64,000 nt of DNA from NCBI RefSeq assembly GCF_907165195.1, contig NZ_OU015584.1, forward strand, positions 2,862,978 through 2,926,977, read 5' to 3'. A model generated the notes under the pieces. That model worked only from the letters and a program-made list of their open reading frames with translations, did not search any database and was not told where the DNA came from. Source of the DNA: Parvicella tangerina. GTDB taxonomy: Bacteria; Bacteroidota; Bacteroidia; Flavobacteriales_D; Parvicellaceae. The translations under genes and the position numbers were made by a program. Positions 16,744 through 25,572 of the stretch are shown piece after piece (position 1 is the first letter of the stretch; each line of letters opens with the position of its first letter).

Positions 16744-17424
16744 TTAAAATTCCGCAGACTCTCCTATTCCTAAAATCGTAAGTTCAATATCTGCTTCTTT
16801 GAACTTAGCTTTTGCCTGATCATGATCAATCTCAATAAAACCAAACGTATCAAAATGCATGGCTAGGACCTTATCCACACCAACAAACCCTGCGGCCAAG
16901 ATGGCATCATCTACCCCCATCGTAAAGTTATCTCCAATTGGAAGGATCGCAAAATCCAGATTAGTTTGAGCTGGGATCAACTTCATGTCCATGGTCAAAG
17001 CGGTGTCTCCCGCATAGTAAAAATTACCTTCATCCGTTTCAAATACAAATCCTCCAGGATTACCTCCACTCGACCCATCTGGCAAAGTAGAACTGTGAAC
17101 GGCATTTACATACTTAACTCGTCCAAAATCAAAATCCCAACTTCCTCCATGATTCATTGGGTGATAGTTCTCACATCCTTTTCCATTAAACCACATAGCG
17201 ATCTCGAAATTAGAAACAATTGTTGCACCGGTCCGTTTAGCGATCGACTCCACATCCGCAACATGATCTTCATGACCATGGGAAACGAAAATATAATCCG
17301 CCTCAAGCGAGTTAACGTCAATTTCCTTCGCCAATTCATTCGGTGTAATAAACGGGTCAAATAGGATTTTCTTTCCTTTGATCTCTACATAGATAGTTGC
17401 ATGTCCGAGGAATGTCATTTTCAT
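16744..17424 (-). CDS. MBL-fold metal-dependent hydrolase (UPF0173-like)
   Basis: A 226-residue cytoplasmic protein. Metal-binding motifs are SHGHEDHVAD near residues 49-58, a His in NAVHSS, the Asp in YAGDTAL and a C-terminal His in AMHFDTFG. It resembles the UPF0173/UlaG-like lactonase-type hydrolases; the substrate is unknown. It is the first gene of the likely hydrolase-parA-parB-DUF5683 transcript. Confidence 0.85.
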   Translation of the reverse strand: MKMTFLGHATIYVEIKGKKILFDPFITPNELAKEIDVNSLEADYIFVSHGHEDHVADVESIAKRTGATIVSNFEIAMWFNGKGCENYHPMNHGGSWDFDFGRVKYVNAVHSSTLPDGSSGGNPGGFVFETDEGNFYYAGDTALTMDMKLIPAQTNLDFAILPIGDNFTMGVDDAILAAGFVGVDKVLAMHFDTFGFIEIDHDQAKAKFKEADIELTILGIGESAEF

Positions 17425-17772
17425 AAGTAGGTCATTTTTTCTTCCTTACAAAATTAAGGGTCAACATGGCCAATTTCACGAAAAGACAGACTCAGTTTTA
17501 CACAGATTTCTGTTTAACTTATTGACTCGACACGAGTTATGAACAATTTTACCTCCAGGAAAATTCTTTAAATACTGATTAACAATTCATTAACATCAAA
17601 TCCAATCGTTGACAACCTTTGCATCATTCGCTTTAGCTCTACCCTAATTCAACGTGAATTCATTACGGGTTGTTTATAACTTAGACAACTAAGACACCAT
17701 TCCGTAGCTTCATCTTCTATTTTTGCAAACGTGTTATGTTACCTAAACACCAATAAAGAGTTATAAAGGACT
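17425..17772. other. Divergent intergenic region between the MBL hydrolase and gldF
   Basis: These 348 bp hold no plausible gene. The left part carries the probable hydrolase promoter. An inverted repeat ACTCG-ACA-CGAGT lies at 17525-17537, and a weak CTTAG-ACAA-CTAAG repeat further right. No confident gldF promoter or parS site was found. Confidence 0.6.
17449..17456 (-). promoter_or_regulatory. Possible -7 element for hydrolase-parAB transcript
   Basis: The minus strand reads TAATTTTG, a TAnnTTTG match, with a predicted start about 19 nt before the ATG at 17424. The -33 element is not evident. Confidence 0.4.
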
Positions 17773-18501
17773 GTGAAAGCACTTTACCTAAAAGAAATAA
17801 GAAGTTTTTTAAATTCCCTTGTGGGGTATATTGCAATAGCTGTATTCCTTACTACCACGGGAATGTTCTTGTGGCAGTTTTCTGGCCCTAACAACATTCT
17901 CAATTATGGGGAAGCATCGCTCTACTCTTTCTTTGCAATTGCTCCTTACGTATTCATGTTTCTGATTCCAGCGATTACGATGAGATCGTTTGCCGATGAA
18001 AAAAGAAACGGTACTATCGAAATCCTTCTGACTAAACCCATCAGTGATATTGGCATTATCTTGGCCAAATTCTTTGCGGGCAGCACATTGGTTTTATTTG
18101 CCCTTCTTCCTACCCTCGTTTATTATTATTCGATCATTCAATTGGGAGAAGTCAAAGGAAACATTGATCATGCCAGCACCTGGGGCAGCTACACCGGGCT
18201 ATTTTTACTTGGGATGACTTTTGTAGCCATCGGAAACTTCGCATCGAGCATTACCAAGAATCAAATTATTGCTTTCTTGTTAGCTGTTTTGTTAAGCTTT
18301 CTTCTTTATGTTGGATTCCAGTTTTTTGCTGAAAACTTTGTAGCACCGTGGGACCTCTTTTTTATCAAGCTGAGTATTCAAGAACATTTTGAAGGAATGC
18401 AAAAGGGAGTTATAGACTCCAGAGATGTAATCTACTATTTGGGAACGATCGTATTATTTCTTTTTAGCACGAAATTATCACTTCAAAGCAGGTTCTGGTA
18501 A
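17773..18501 (+). CDS. gldF: Gliding-motility ABC transporter permease GldF
   Basis: A 242-residue inner-membrane permease with six hydrophobic segments. It starts MKALYLKEIRSFLNSLVGYI and carries the ABC-2 type motif MRSFADEKRNGTIEILLTKP near residues 75-94. GldF pairs with GldG and the ATPase GldA in Flavobacterium, where the complex is needed for gliding, although the exact role is debated. The start codon is GTG; the stop overlaps the gldG ATG by 1 nt. No gldA is present in the window. Confidence 0.92.
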   Translation: MKALYLKEIRSFLNSLVGYIAIAVFLTTTGMFLWQFSGPNNILNYGEASLYSFFAIAPYVFMFLIPAITMRSFADEKRNGTIEILLTKPISDIGIILAKFFAGSTLVLFALLPTLVYYYSIIQLGEVKGNIDHASTWGSYTGLFLLGMTFVAIGNFASSITKNQIIAFLLAVLLSFLLYVGFQFFAENFVAPWDLFFIKLSIQEHFEGMQKGVIDSRDVIYYLGTIVLFLFSTKLSLQSRFW

Positions 18502-20354
18502 TGAAAAGAAGAAGTCCGAAATATCGCCATATTCTAGAGTTAATCATTTTGGTTGCTGTGATCTTTGTGGTTAACCTGATTGCCAGTTATAAATTTTATC
18601 GAGTTGACCTGACCGAAGATAAAATCCATTCTTTGCACCCCAAGACAATAGATTTTCTTGAACAGGAAGCGGCTGGTGTCATGGATGTTATCATTTACCT
18701 GGATGGAGAAGACCTACCTCCTGTGATTCAAAAATTCAGGCAAGCTATTAAAGACAAAATGGACGAATTCCAAGCATACGCAGGGAATAAGATCAAATAC
18801 AAGTTTGTAGACATTAACGAAGATCCTGAACTCACTAAAAAATATGTCAAGGATTTCGCCTCAAAAGGAGCCAAGGGAAATATCATCAATGTAAACAATG
18901 ACAGCGAAGTCTCTTCGGTAGTATTTTATCCTGTCGTAGAGTTGCGGTACAATAGTAATTCGGTTTTGATCGATTTCATGGACGACAAAATCAACGTAAG
19001 CAACCTTTACGTAGAGCAACAAGAGAAGTATATTGAGTATGAACTTCTCAAAGGCATGTTTAGAGCGACTGGTCAGCCTAGGTACACGGTCTCATTGCTT
19101 TATGGTAATCAGGAATTGACCAGCGCAGAAAATAGCTCCGTATATCTTGAACTGAAAGATTTTTATGTCATCGATACCGTCAAACTAATAGTCAAGAACG
19201 ATTCATTAAACAAAGAGTTTGTGGATTTCAACGCACTGAACAAAACAGATGTTCTTATCGTAGCAAGACCACTCAAGGCTTTCTCAGACATGGAGCTCCT
19301 TGCACTTGACCAGTATGTAATGAATGGAGGAAAAGTGATTTGGTCCATAGACATGGTGGATTCCCATGAAGACAGCCTAGCCATCCCTGGCAAATTCTTC
19401 ACCCAGTCAGAACCCATCAACGAAATGGTTACGCTGGAAAAAATGCTCTATAAATACGGTGCAGGGATCAAGCAGAACTTTATTTCTAATGCGATCTGCG
19501 CTCCTCAGATCAGATGGGATTTTAGAATTCAACCCTGGAATACGTATTACTATACCCCTTCGAAACAAACTAAGCAAATTTCCCCGATCATTGACCAATG
19601 GTATCCGCACCCCTGCGTAACGATGAATCGAGGCAACAATGACGGAAAAGGCTATGATGTGCTTACCAAAAATGTTGCGGACATTCGGTTAAAATATCCA
19701 AGTACAATTAACATCAATCAAGGAGCTGACGTAAAGAAAACAGTCATTCTTGAAAGCGATTTCAAACATCGTATTTTTCAAGCATATACTCGAATAAGGT
19801 ATGATGACGCGATTATCGTGGAGGATCTTACGGATATAGAACCCGCAGGCTCGTTTTTTAAGCCGCAGGAACCAAAACCCTACAAAGAACCTTTAGCCGT
19901 TTTACTGGAAGGAGAATTCCCTTCGTTTTTTAAAGGAATTGATGAAAGTCTTAAACAACAATTAGCCGATAAAGACAAAGAGTTTAAAGAAAAAAGTAAA
20001 CCAACCAGCATGATGATCATTGGTGACGGTGACTTCCTAAAGAATGACTTTGAACTAGACATTTATAATGGTAAAGTGACCCCGAAGATGATCAATGTGA
20101 ATGTAGATCCGATTTCAAAAGAGTTGCTCTACGGCAACACGGTATTTTTACACAATGTAATAGACAAAATGACGGGTAATGAATACCTCATTCCATTGCG
20201 TTCACGTGTTAATCCCATCCGCAAACTCAACCAGGAAGAGCTTAAGTACAATAAGAACAAATGGATATTGATTAATCTATTAGTTCCGTTTATCTTTGTG
20301 ATTCTGATTGGTGTGACTCAATGGTGGATCAGAAGAAGAAGATACATCTCCTAA
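18501..20354 (+). CDS. gldG: Gliding-motility ABC transporter component GldG
   Basis: A 617-residue protein with one N-terminal TM helix (about 13-32), a large extracytoplasmic domain of the ABC-type substrate-binding/auxiliary class (DVIIYLDGEDLP, DVLIVARPLKAFSDMELLALDQYV), and a C-terminal TM helix (WILINLLVPFIFVILIGV) ending in RRRR-like basic residues. It is translationally coupled to gldF (ATGA-type overlap). Confidence 0.92.
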   Translation: MKRRSPKYRHILELIILVAVIFVVNLIASYKFYRVDLTEDKIHSLHPKTIDFLEQEAAGVMDVIIYLDGEDLPPVIQKFRQAIKDKMDEFQAYAGNKIKYKFVDINEDPELTKKYVKDFASKGAKGNIINVNNDSEVSSVVFYPVVELRYNSNSVLIDFMDDKINVSNLYVEQQEKYIEYELLKGMFRATGQPRYTVSLLYGNQELTSAENSSVYLELKDFYVIDTVKLIVKNDSLNKEFVDFNALNKTDVLIVARPLKAFSDMELLALDQYVMNGGKVIWSIDMVDSHEDSLAIPGKFFTQSEPINEMVTLEKMLYKYGAGIKQNFISNAICAPQIRWDFRIQPWNTYYYTPSKQTKQISPIIDQWYPHPCVTMNRGNNDGKGYDVLTKNVADIRLKYPSTININQGADVKKTVILESDFKHRIFQAYTRIRYDDAIIVEDLTDIEPAGSFFKPQEPKPYKEPLAVLLEGEFPSFFKGIDESLKQQLADKDKEFKEKSKPTSMMIIGDGDFLKNDFELDIYNGKVTPKMINVNVDPISKELLYGNTVFLHNVIDKMTGNEYLIPLRSRVNPIRKLNQEELKYNKNKWILINLLVPFIFVILIGVTQWWIRRRRYIS

Positions 20355-20379
20355 CTTCTCAGAAGTAATCAAATAGTGT

Positions 20380-21438
20380 ATGAAAAAGATTTTACCTTTA
20401 ATAATACTGGTTATAGCATTAATTGTTGGTGGCATCTACGCCTACTCGTTGTATCAGTCAGAGAGAGAAGTGGCCGAAGAACCTTTATCAGACTTTAGCA
20501 TAAAAGATACTGCCAAAGTAGACAAGGTCGTCATTACAGAAAAAGACATAGGATCTATAACACTGCTAAGAAAGAAAAACGGATGGTTTATTGCTTCAAC
20601 TGGAGAAAAAGCTCAACCCTATAACATTAACCTGATCTTGGAAACTGCTTATCAGATACAAGTCAAGCAATCAATCTCTGAAGATGCAAAAGAAAATGTG
20701 ATTCAACAATTGGCCATCCGTCACAAGAAGGTGGAATACTTTTTTGAAGGAGAGGATGAACCTAAAAAAATATGGTATGTTGGTGGACCGACAAATGATC
20801 ACATGGGTACCTACATGCTACTAGAGGTTAGAGATCCTGAAACTGGAAAAATGATGCGTTCTCCTGAGCCCTTTATCATGCATAAGCCAGGTGTTTACGG
20901 CACACTTGACACCCGCTATTTCACCTCAATTAACGAATGGAAATTTCCCGGTGTCTTTATTTATAAACCTGGTGAAATTGCTCAAATTGAAGTTGAAAAC
21001 CATAAGGTTCCCGAGGATTCCTATAAAGTTGAGGTTACATCTGCCGGGAAAGTAAAACTACTTAATTGGGACGAAAGTCCTGTTGCTAAGTTTGACTCTT
21101 CCGCAGTAAAACATTTTGTCTCACACTACACAGAAATTTATTACGAAAGTGACGTAAAGCACTTAACTCCAGCTCAACAGGATAGCGTTCTTTCGCTTAC
21201 CCCCATCTTCACATTAACCGTTACCGATAAGAAAGGAGAAAAGACAGAAGCCAGAATCTGGGACAATTTCAACGAAACGGAATCTGGCGGATTAGCGATG
21301 GACATTGGACGTGCTTTATGCAGTGTAAATGGCAGTAATCAACTCGTAAAAGTTCAATATTATAGCTGGGACGTTTTGATGAAGCCTAAGTCTTATTTCC
21401 TACCAAAACAAGGAGTGGAGTATCAGTTTTCTAACTAA
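20380..21438 (+). CDS. DUF4340 domain protein (gldFG-associated)
   Basis: A 352-residue protein with an N-terminal signal anchor (KKILPLIILVIALIVGGIYAY) and two repeats of the DUF4340 fold (VDKVVITEKDIGSITLLRKKNGW; IAQIEVENH). Members usually sit next to GldG-like ABC components, as here (25 nt downstream), and are thought to be envelope accessory proteins. The role in gliding or secretion is not established. The gene overlaps convergent alkB by 8 bp. Confidence 0.85.
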   Translation: MKKILPLIILVIALIVGGIYAYSLYQSEREVAEEPLSDFSIKDTAKVDKVVITEKDIGSITLLRKKNGWFIASTGEKAQPYNINLILETAYQIQVKQSISEDAKENVIQQLAIRHKKVEYFFEGEDEPKKIWYVGGPTNDHMGTYMLLEVRDPETGKMMRSPEPFIMHKPGVYGTLDTRYFTSINEWKFPGVFIYKPGEIAQIEVENHKVPEDSYKVEVTSAGKVKLLNWDESPVAKFDSSAVKHFVSHYTEIYYESDVKHLTPAQQDSVLSLTPIFTLTVTDKKGEKTEARIWDNFNETESGGLAMDIGRALCSVNGSNQLVKVQYYSWDVLMKPKSYFLPKQGVEYQFSN

Positions 21439-22489
21439 CCGATAGCTTATCACTATACGCTTCTCGCAGCTTGTTCACCCTCGGGTTCATCACTTTAAAC
21501 CACAACGGAGGAACAAGGGACAACACCATCATACCAGGATAGCCTGTTGGCATTTGAGGAGAATCTTCATGATATCTTAAAATCTGATACTTTCTATTTG
21601 CCCGAAAATGATGATCACTATGTCTACTCAACTCAAAAAGAATTAATCGTCCTAGTGGATGATTACTGTTCCAACTATGAATAGGTAAAACTTTTCCGTA
21701 ACCGTGTTCACCTTTCTTTCTGCTTAATCCGTAATGCTCAATATAATTAACCGTTTCCAAAAGTAAGAAACCAAAAACAGCACTGATCAGATAGAACCCA
21801 GTCACGCGCCATCCAAAGCCCCAAGCAATTAGACCAATAAAACTAGCCTGAATGATGGTATACCAAATCATCTCATTCCTCCACGAAAACCACTTCTCCC
21901 CCATTCGGGATAGGCGAAAATTTTCAAGTTTCCAGGCAGAAATATAGCTCATGGTAACACTTCGAATCCAAAACATATAAAGCGGTTCATTATACCTTGA
22001 AGATGCAGGATCATCCTCCGTACTCACTTTATTGTGGTGCCCTCTATTGTGTTCAATAAAAAAGTGCATGTATTGAGAGGTTAATAACAACGACTTTGCT
22101 AAAAACTGTTCAAATTTAGACGTCCTGTGTCCTAACTCATGGGCAACATTAATGCCATAAACACCGCATGAAATTCCCAATATACTTATGTTCCCAACAA
22201 TCTCCCACCATTCAAGGTCATGGCTAAAAGAGAATAGAAACATAACCAACAAACCATAATGAAGAGGCACTGAAAGGTAAATCAAATAATCAAACACCCT
22301 ATCCTTGGCCATCACTTTTTCTTCTTCCTTCGATAAATTATACTTGGAACCTTCAAGCATTAATTCGATAAGTGGAATGAAGATAAAAGCATAAATGACT
22401 AACAGAAATGTTGTCCAACCGCCAAAGTACAGTCCAATGTACCCTATTGCAAGCGATAAATACGAGAATAGATATTTTAGATACTTCAT
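21431..22489 (-). CDS. alkB: Alkane 1-monooxygenase (AlkB-type)
   Basis: A 352-residue integral membrane di-iron hydroxylase. It carries all AlkB histidine boxes: H117-ELG-H121, E146-H147-NRG-H151-H152, NYIEHYGL with H252, and H290-SD-H293-H294-F. The KVSTEDDPA segment typical of true AlkB follows box 2. It oxidises medium-chain n-alkanes to 1-alkanols, using rubredoxin and rubredoxin reductase encoded elsewhere. The frame extends 34 codons upstream, but ATG 22489 gives the family N-terminus and leaves the -33/-7 promoter (22514-22544) outside the gene. Confidence 0.93.
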   Translation of the reverse strand: MKYLKYLFSYLSLAIGYIGLYFGGWTTFLLVIYAFIFIPLIELMLEGSKYNLSKEEEKVMAKDRVFDYLIYLSVPLHYGLLVMFLFSFSHDLEWWEIVGNISILGISCGVYGINVAHELGHRTSKFEQFLAKSLLLTSQYMHFFIEHNRGHHNKVSTEDDPASSRYNEPLYMFWIRSVTMSYISAWKLENFRLSRMGEKWFSWRNEMIWYTIIQASFIGLIAWGFGWRVTGFYLISAVFGFLLLETVNYIEHYGLSRKKGEHGYGKVLPIHSWNSNHPLGRLILFELSRHSDHHFRANRKYQILRYHEDSPQMPTGYPGMMVLSLVPPLWFKVMNPRVNKLREAYSDKLSVS

Positions 22490-22513
22490 AAACGATAAGC
22501 TTTGTTTACTTTG

Positions 22514-22544
22514 CAAAAGTATAGCAAACATTAGCAAAAACAAA
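22514..22544 (-). promoter_or_regulatory. Promoter of alkB
   Basis: On the minus strand TTTG (22541-22544), a 19-bp spacer and TACTTTTG (22514-22521) form a full Bacteroidota promoter, with a start about 20 nt before the alkB ATG. This supports the short alkB start. Confidence 0.65.
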
Positions 22545-22566
22545 CTACTTTTTTTAATTAGTTTAC

Positions 22567-23214
22567 ATGAAGTCATTTCAAATACCCACAACTAAAACGG
22601 CTCGTTTCTTTCAAATGGGCGAATTTAATGCATCTACCAAACGAGTAATTATTGCCTGCCATGGTTATGCACAGCTCGGAGAGTACTTCCTAAAATGGTT
22701 TGAAGGAATGGACCTTTCGGAAACTGTTGTTATTGCTCCAGAGGGCTTACACCGATTCTACTGGAAAGGATTCAATGGAAAAGTGGTTGCCAGCTGGATG
22801 ACTAAAGAAGATCGAGAAAATGACATTAAGGATTATTGTCTATTCTTAGACAACGTTTATGCACGACTCCCTATAACTAAAGAAATGCAAGTGATTGCTC
22901 TTGGATTTTCTCAAGGCGCAGCAACCATATCCAGATGGGCCGAGTTCACAACAAAAAAAATCCACCACCTCATCTTATGGGCAGGTGTATTTCCTGATGA
23001 CGTAGATGTTAAAAGCATCAATTTTAAGCTCGAAACTCCGGTACATGTTACTTTTGGTAATAAAGACGTCTTTTATAATGCAGAACAACTTGACCAACTG
23101 AAACAGTATCTCGATGATAAAAAATTGGACTATGAATTCTCAGCTTTCCAAGGGGAGCACAAAATTTATCCAGAACCGCTAAATAATCTACTCCAAAAAA
23201 TCCGTGCAACTTAG
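22567..23214 (+). CDS. Small alpha/beta hydrolase (carboxylesterase/phospholipase type)
   Basis: A 215-residue cytoplasmic hydrolase. Visible elements are IIACHGYAQLGE near residue 30, the nucleophile elbow GFSQGA near 117, the Asp in GNKDVF and the His in FQGEHKI. This fits the short carboxylesterase/lysophospholipase-like family (YpfH/Est type). It is divergent from alkB with 77 nt between the starts, so the two may be coordinately controlled, though no functional link is proven. Confidence 0.8.
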   Translation: MKSFQIPTTKTARFFQMGEFNASTKRVIIACHGYAQLGEYFLKWFEGMDLSETVVIAPEGLHRFYWKGFNGKVVASWMTKEDRENDIKDYCLFLDNVYARLPITKEMQVIALGFSQGAATISRWAEFTTKKIHHLILWAGVFPDDVDVKSINFKLETPVHVTFGNKDVFYNAEQLDQLKQYLDDKKLDYEFSAFQGEHKIYPEPLNNLLQKIRAT

Positions 23215-23293
23215 GCAACTTTATTAATTTTAGCCGATTACTTGATTAGACAACATTACAGACGAAAATTACGTCTTGTTAAAAACAGAAAAT

Positions 23294-25561
23294 ATGAGAT
23301 CTTTATACCTAGCGATTGCTTTGCTAATTTCCTTTTCAAGTGGAATGGCTCAAACCTCCAATATCTACATTGGAAACGGCACTCAATCGAACAGTAGCAC
23401 TGCGTATCCTGCCCCCTATGGAAACTGGTATTGGGGCGCCAAGCATCAAATCATTGTTTTGGCGAGTGAATTAACGGCTGCTGGAATGAGTGCAGGAGAC
23501 ATTTACGGACTTGGCTTTGATGTAGATCAAGCGAATGGAACACAATTAGATGGTTTCACTATTAAAATAGGGACTACTACTTCCACCCAATTTCAGTGGG
23601 GCTCAAATTTTCAAACTACTGGATTGACAACTGTTTTTGGCCCTGCTAACTATACAGAAACCAATGGAGTTAACATGCACAGCTTTTCGAGTCCTTTCAA
23701 TTGGGATGGAACCTCCAACTTGATCATCGATATTTGTTTTAACAACGCTAGCTTTACCAATAACGCCTCTACATTCTTCACGCAAACCACAGATGATATG
23801 GTGATGTATGAACGACAGGATGCAGCAAACGTGTGTAGCACAACAGGAAATGGTCAACGATCAAACCTAAGACCTAACCTTATTTTTGAATGGCAGGTTC
23901 CCAATATTCCTCCAGTTGCAGACTTTATTGCAAGCCCTACTGTTTCATGTTCAGGAGATATCCAGTTTACAGATCAGTCTACCAACTCTCCAACATCCTG
24001 GCTCTGGGATTTTGGCGATGGAAATACATCTACACAACAAAACCCAACGCATTCTTATACAACTACAGGAACTTATACAGTGACGTTAACGGCAACCAAT
24101 CCTTTTGGTAGTGACGATGAAATAAAAACCAACTATGTAGATGTTAATCTCTCAGGAGCTACTCCTACTACACCATCATGCTTACCCCAAACTGTAGACG
24201 GAACTCTTGGCTTTGGAATTACCAATGTAGAGTTTAACACCATTAATAAATCTTCTGGTGATGCGAGTGAAGGTTACTCTGACTTTACTTGTGATCAAAC
24301 TACGGTATATGCAGGTCAGTCATACACATTTACTGCATCACACAAGAGCCCAACCACCCATAATTGCACGGCTTGGATAGACTGGAATAATGATGGAGTT
24401 TTTAATCCAAATACAGAAGTAATTGCAAGTAGCTCGAGTGACACAACGACCACAGCTACAGTGATTATTCCCTCAACCGCTGTACTTAACACCATGTTAA
24501 GAATGAGGGTTATTGCAGATTACGACCTCAATGCGCAACCTACACCATGTTCTGACCCTGGTTATGGTCAGTGCGAGGATTACACGGTCATTGTTGAACA
24601 ATTAGCGCAGCCGCCCTCTTCTGATTTTACAAGTAATGTGGTTTACACCTGTGATGGAACGGTTGATTTTGAGGATCTTTCTACCAACATCCCTTATGCA
24701 TGGTCATGGAGTTTTGGAGATGGAGGAACAAGTGTAGCCAAAAATCCTACTCATACTTATACTTCAGATGGTGTTTATGATGTTCAGTTGATTACTACAA
24801 ATCAATACGGTTCTGACACCTTGCTTCAAACGGCCTATATTGAGGTAGCCACGGAATTTGATTTGACAGATGCTTCTTGCGAACCTATTACTCTATCCTA
24901 CTGTTGTGGATACGGAATTTACACGGTCTCACTTAACACAATTAACCATAGTTCAGGTGATGCTGCAGATGATTATCAGGATTACTCCTGTGAAAACAAC
25001 ACCACACTTCAAACGGGAAATACCTACTTAATGGAGGTAAGAACGGGTAGTCAAAACCCACAAGACACTAAAGCATGGATAGACTTCAACAACGATGGAA
25101 GTTTTGATGCCTCAGAGTTAGTTTTTGAAGAACTTAATGCGTATAATCCAACAGCCATGATAGCAATCCCGGCATCAGGTGTTGTGCTGGATACCTTTCT
25201 AAGAATGAGAGTTTCATCTGATGAAGTTGGAGCTTCTTTAGATCCTTGTGACAATAACTTTAGAGGTCAAACAGAAGATTATGGAGTAAAAATCGAAGAT
25301 GTAGATGGAGTGGCTGAATTCGACTCCAAAAATATCAATTTGTACCCCAACCCAAATAACGGAGCTTTCACCATTAGCTCCTCCGCTTTAATCAGCGAAA
25401 TCGAAGTTTATAGTTATATTGGTAGACTGCTTGATCGGAAAACTGGCATCAATGCAGATATGCTAAATTGGTCGAAAAGCAGCCTTCCTGCAGGACAGTA
25501 CCTCGTTGTAATTAAGTTCGCTGACCAGTCGAGATCAGTTCAAAAATTTACGATTAAATAA
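23294..25561 (+). CDS. T9SS type A cargo protein with two PKD and two GEVED domains
   Basis: A 755-residue secreted protein. The signal peptide is MRSLYLAIALLISFSSGMA (cleavage before QTSN). A jelly-roll-like N-domain of about 190 residues is followed by PKD1 (WLWDFGDGNTST), a GEVED domain ending GQCEDYTV, PKD2 (WSWSFGDGGTS), a second GEVED domain ending GQTEDYGV, and the T9SS type A sorting tail (NLYPNPNNGAFTIS ... VQKFTIK). GEVED and PKD modules are common in adhesins and secreted enzymes; no catalytic domain is evident, so adhesion or matrix function is the best guess. A TTG 6 codons upstream is a less likely start. The 1831-residue cargo gene follows after 11 nt. Confidence 0.85.
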   Translation: MRSLYLAIALLISFSSGMAQTSNIYIGNGTQSNSSTAYPAPYGNWYWGAKHQIIVLASELTAAGMSAGDIYGLGFDVDQANGTQLDGFTIKIGTTTSTQFQWGSNFQTTGLTTVFGPANYTETNGVNMHSFSSPFNWDGTSNLIIDICFNNASFTNNASTFFTQTTDDMVMYERQDAANVCSTTGNGQRSNLRPNLIFEWQVPNIPPVADFIASPTVSCSGDIQFTDQSTNSPTSWLWDFGDGNTSTQQNPTHSYTTTGTYTVTLTATNPFGSDDEIKTNYVDVNLSGATPTTPSCLPQTVDGTLGFGITNVEFNTINKSSGDASEGYSDFTCDQTTVYAGQSYTFTASHKSPTTHNCTAWIDWNNDGVFNPNTEVIASSSSDTTTTATVIIPSTAVLNTMLRMRVIADYDLNAQPTPCSDPGYGQCEDYTVIVEQLAQPPSSDFTSNVVYTCDGTVDFEDLSTNIPYAWSWSFGDGGTSVAKNPTHTYTSDGVYDVQLITTNQYGSDTLLQTAYIEVATEFDLTDASCEPITLSYCCGYGIYTVSLNTINHSSGDAADDYQDYSCENNTTLQTGNTYLMEVRTGSQNPQDTKAWIDFNNDGSFDASELVFEELNAYNPTAMIAIPASGVVLDTFLRMRVSSDEVGASLDPCDNNFRGQTEDYGVKIEDVDGVAEFDSKNINLYPNPNNGAFTISSSALISEIEVYSYIGRLLDRKTGINADMLNWSKSSLPAGQYLVVIKFADQSRSVQKFTIK

Positions 25562-25572
25562 AAACACACTCA

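Noticed and set aside
15030-17772. A parS site near parAB
   Set aside because: I looked for GTTTCACGTGAAAC-like palindromes; only partial matches (TTTCACGAAA near 17475) and an unrelated ACTCG-ACA-CGAGT repeat were seen.
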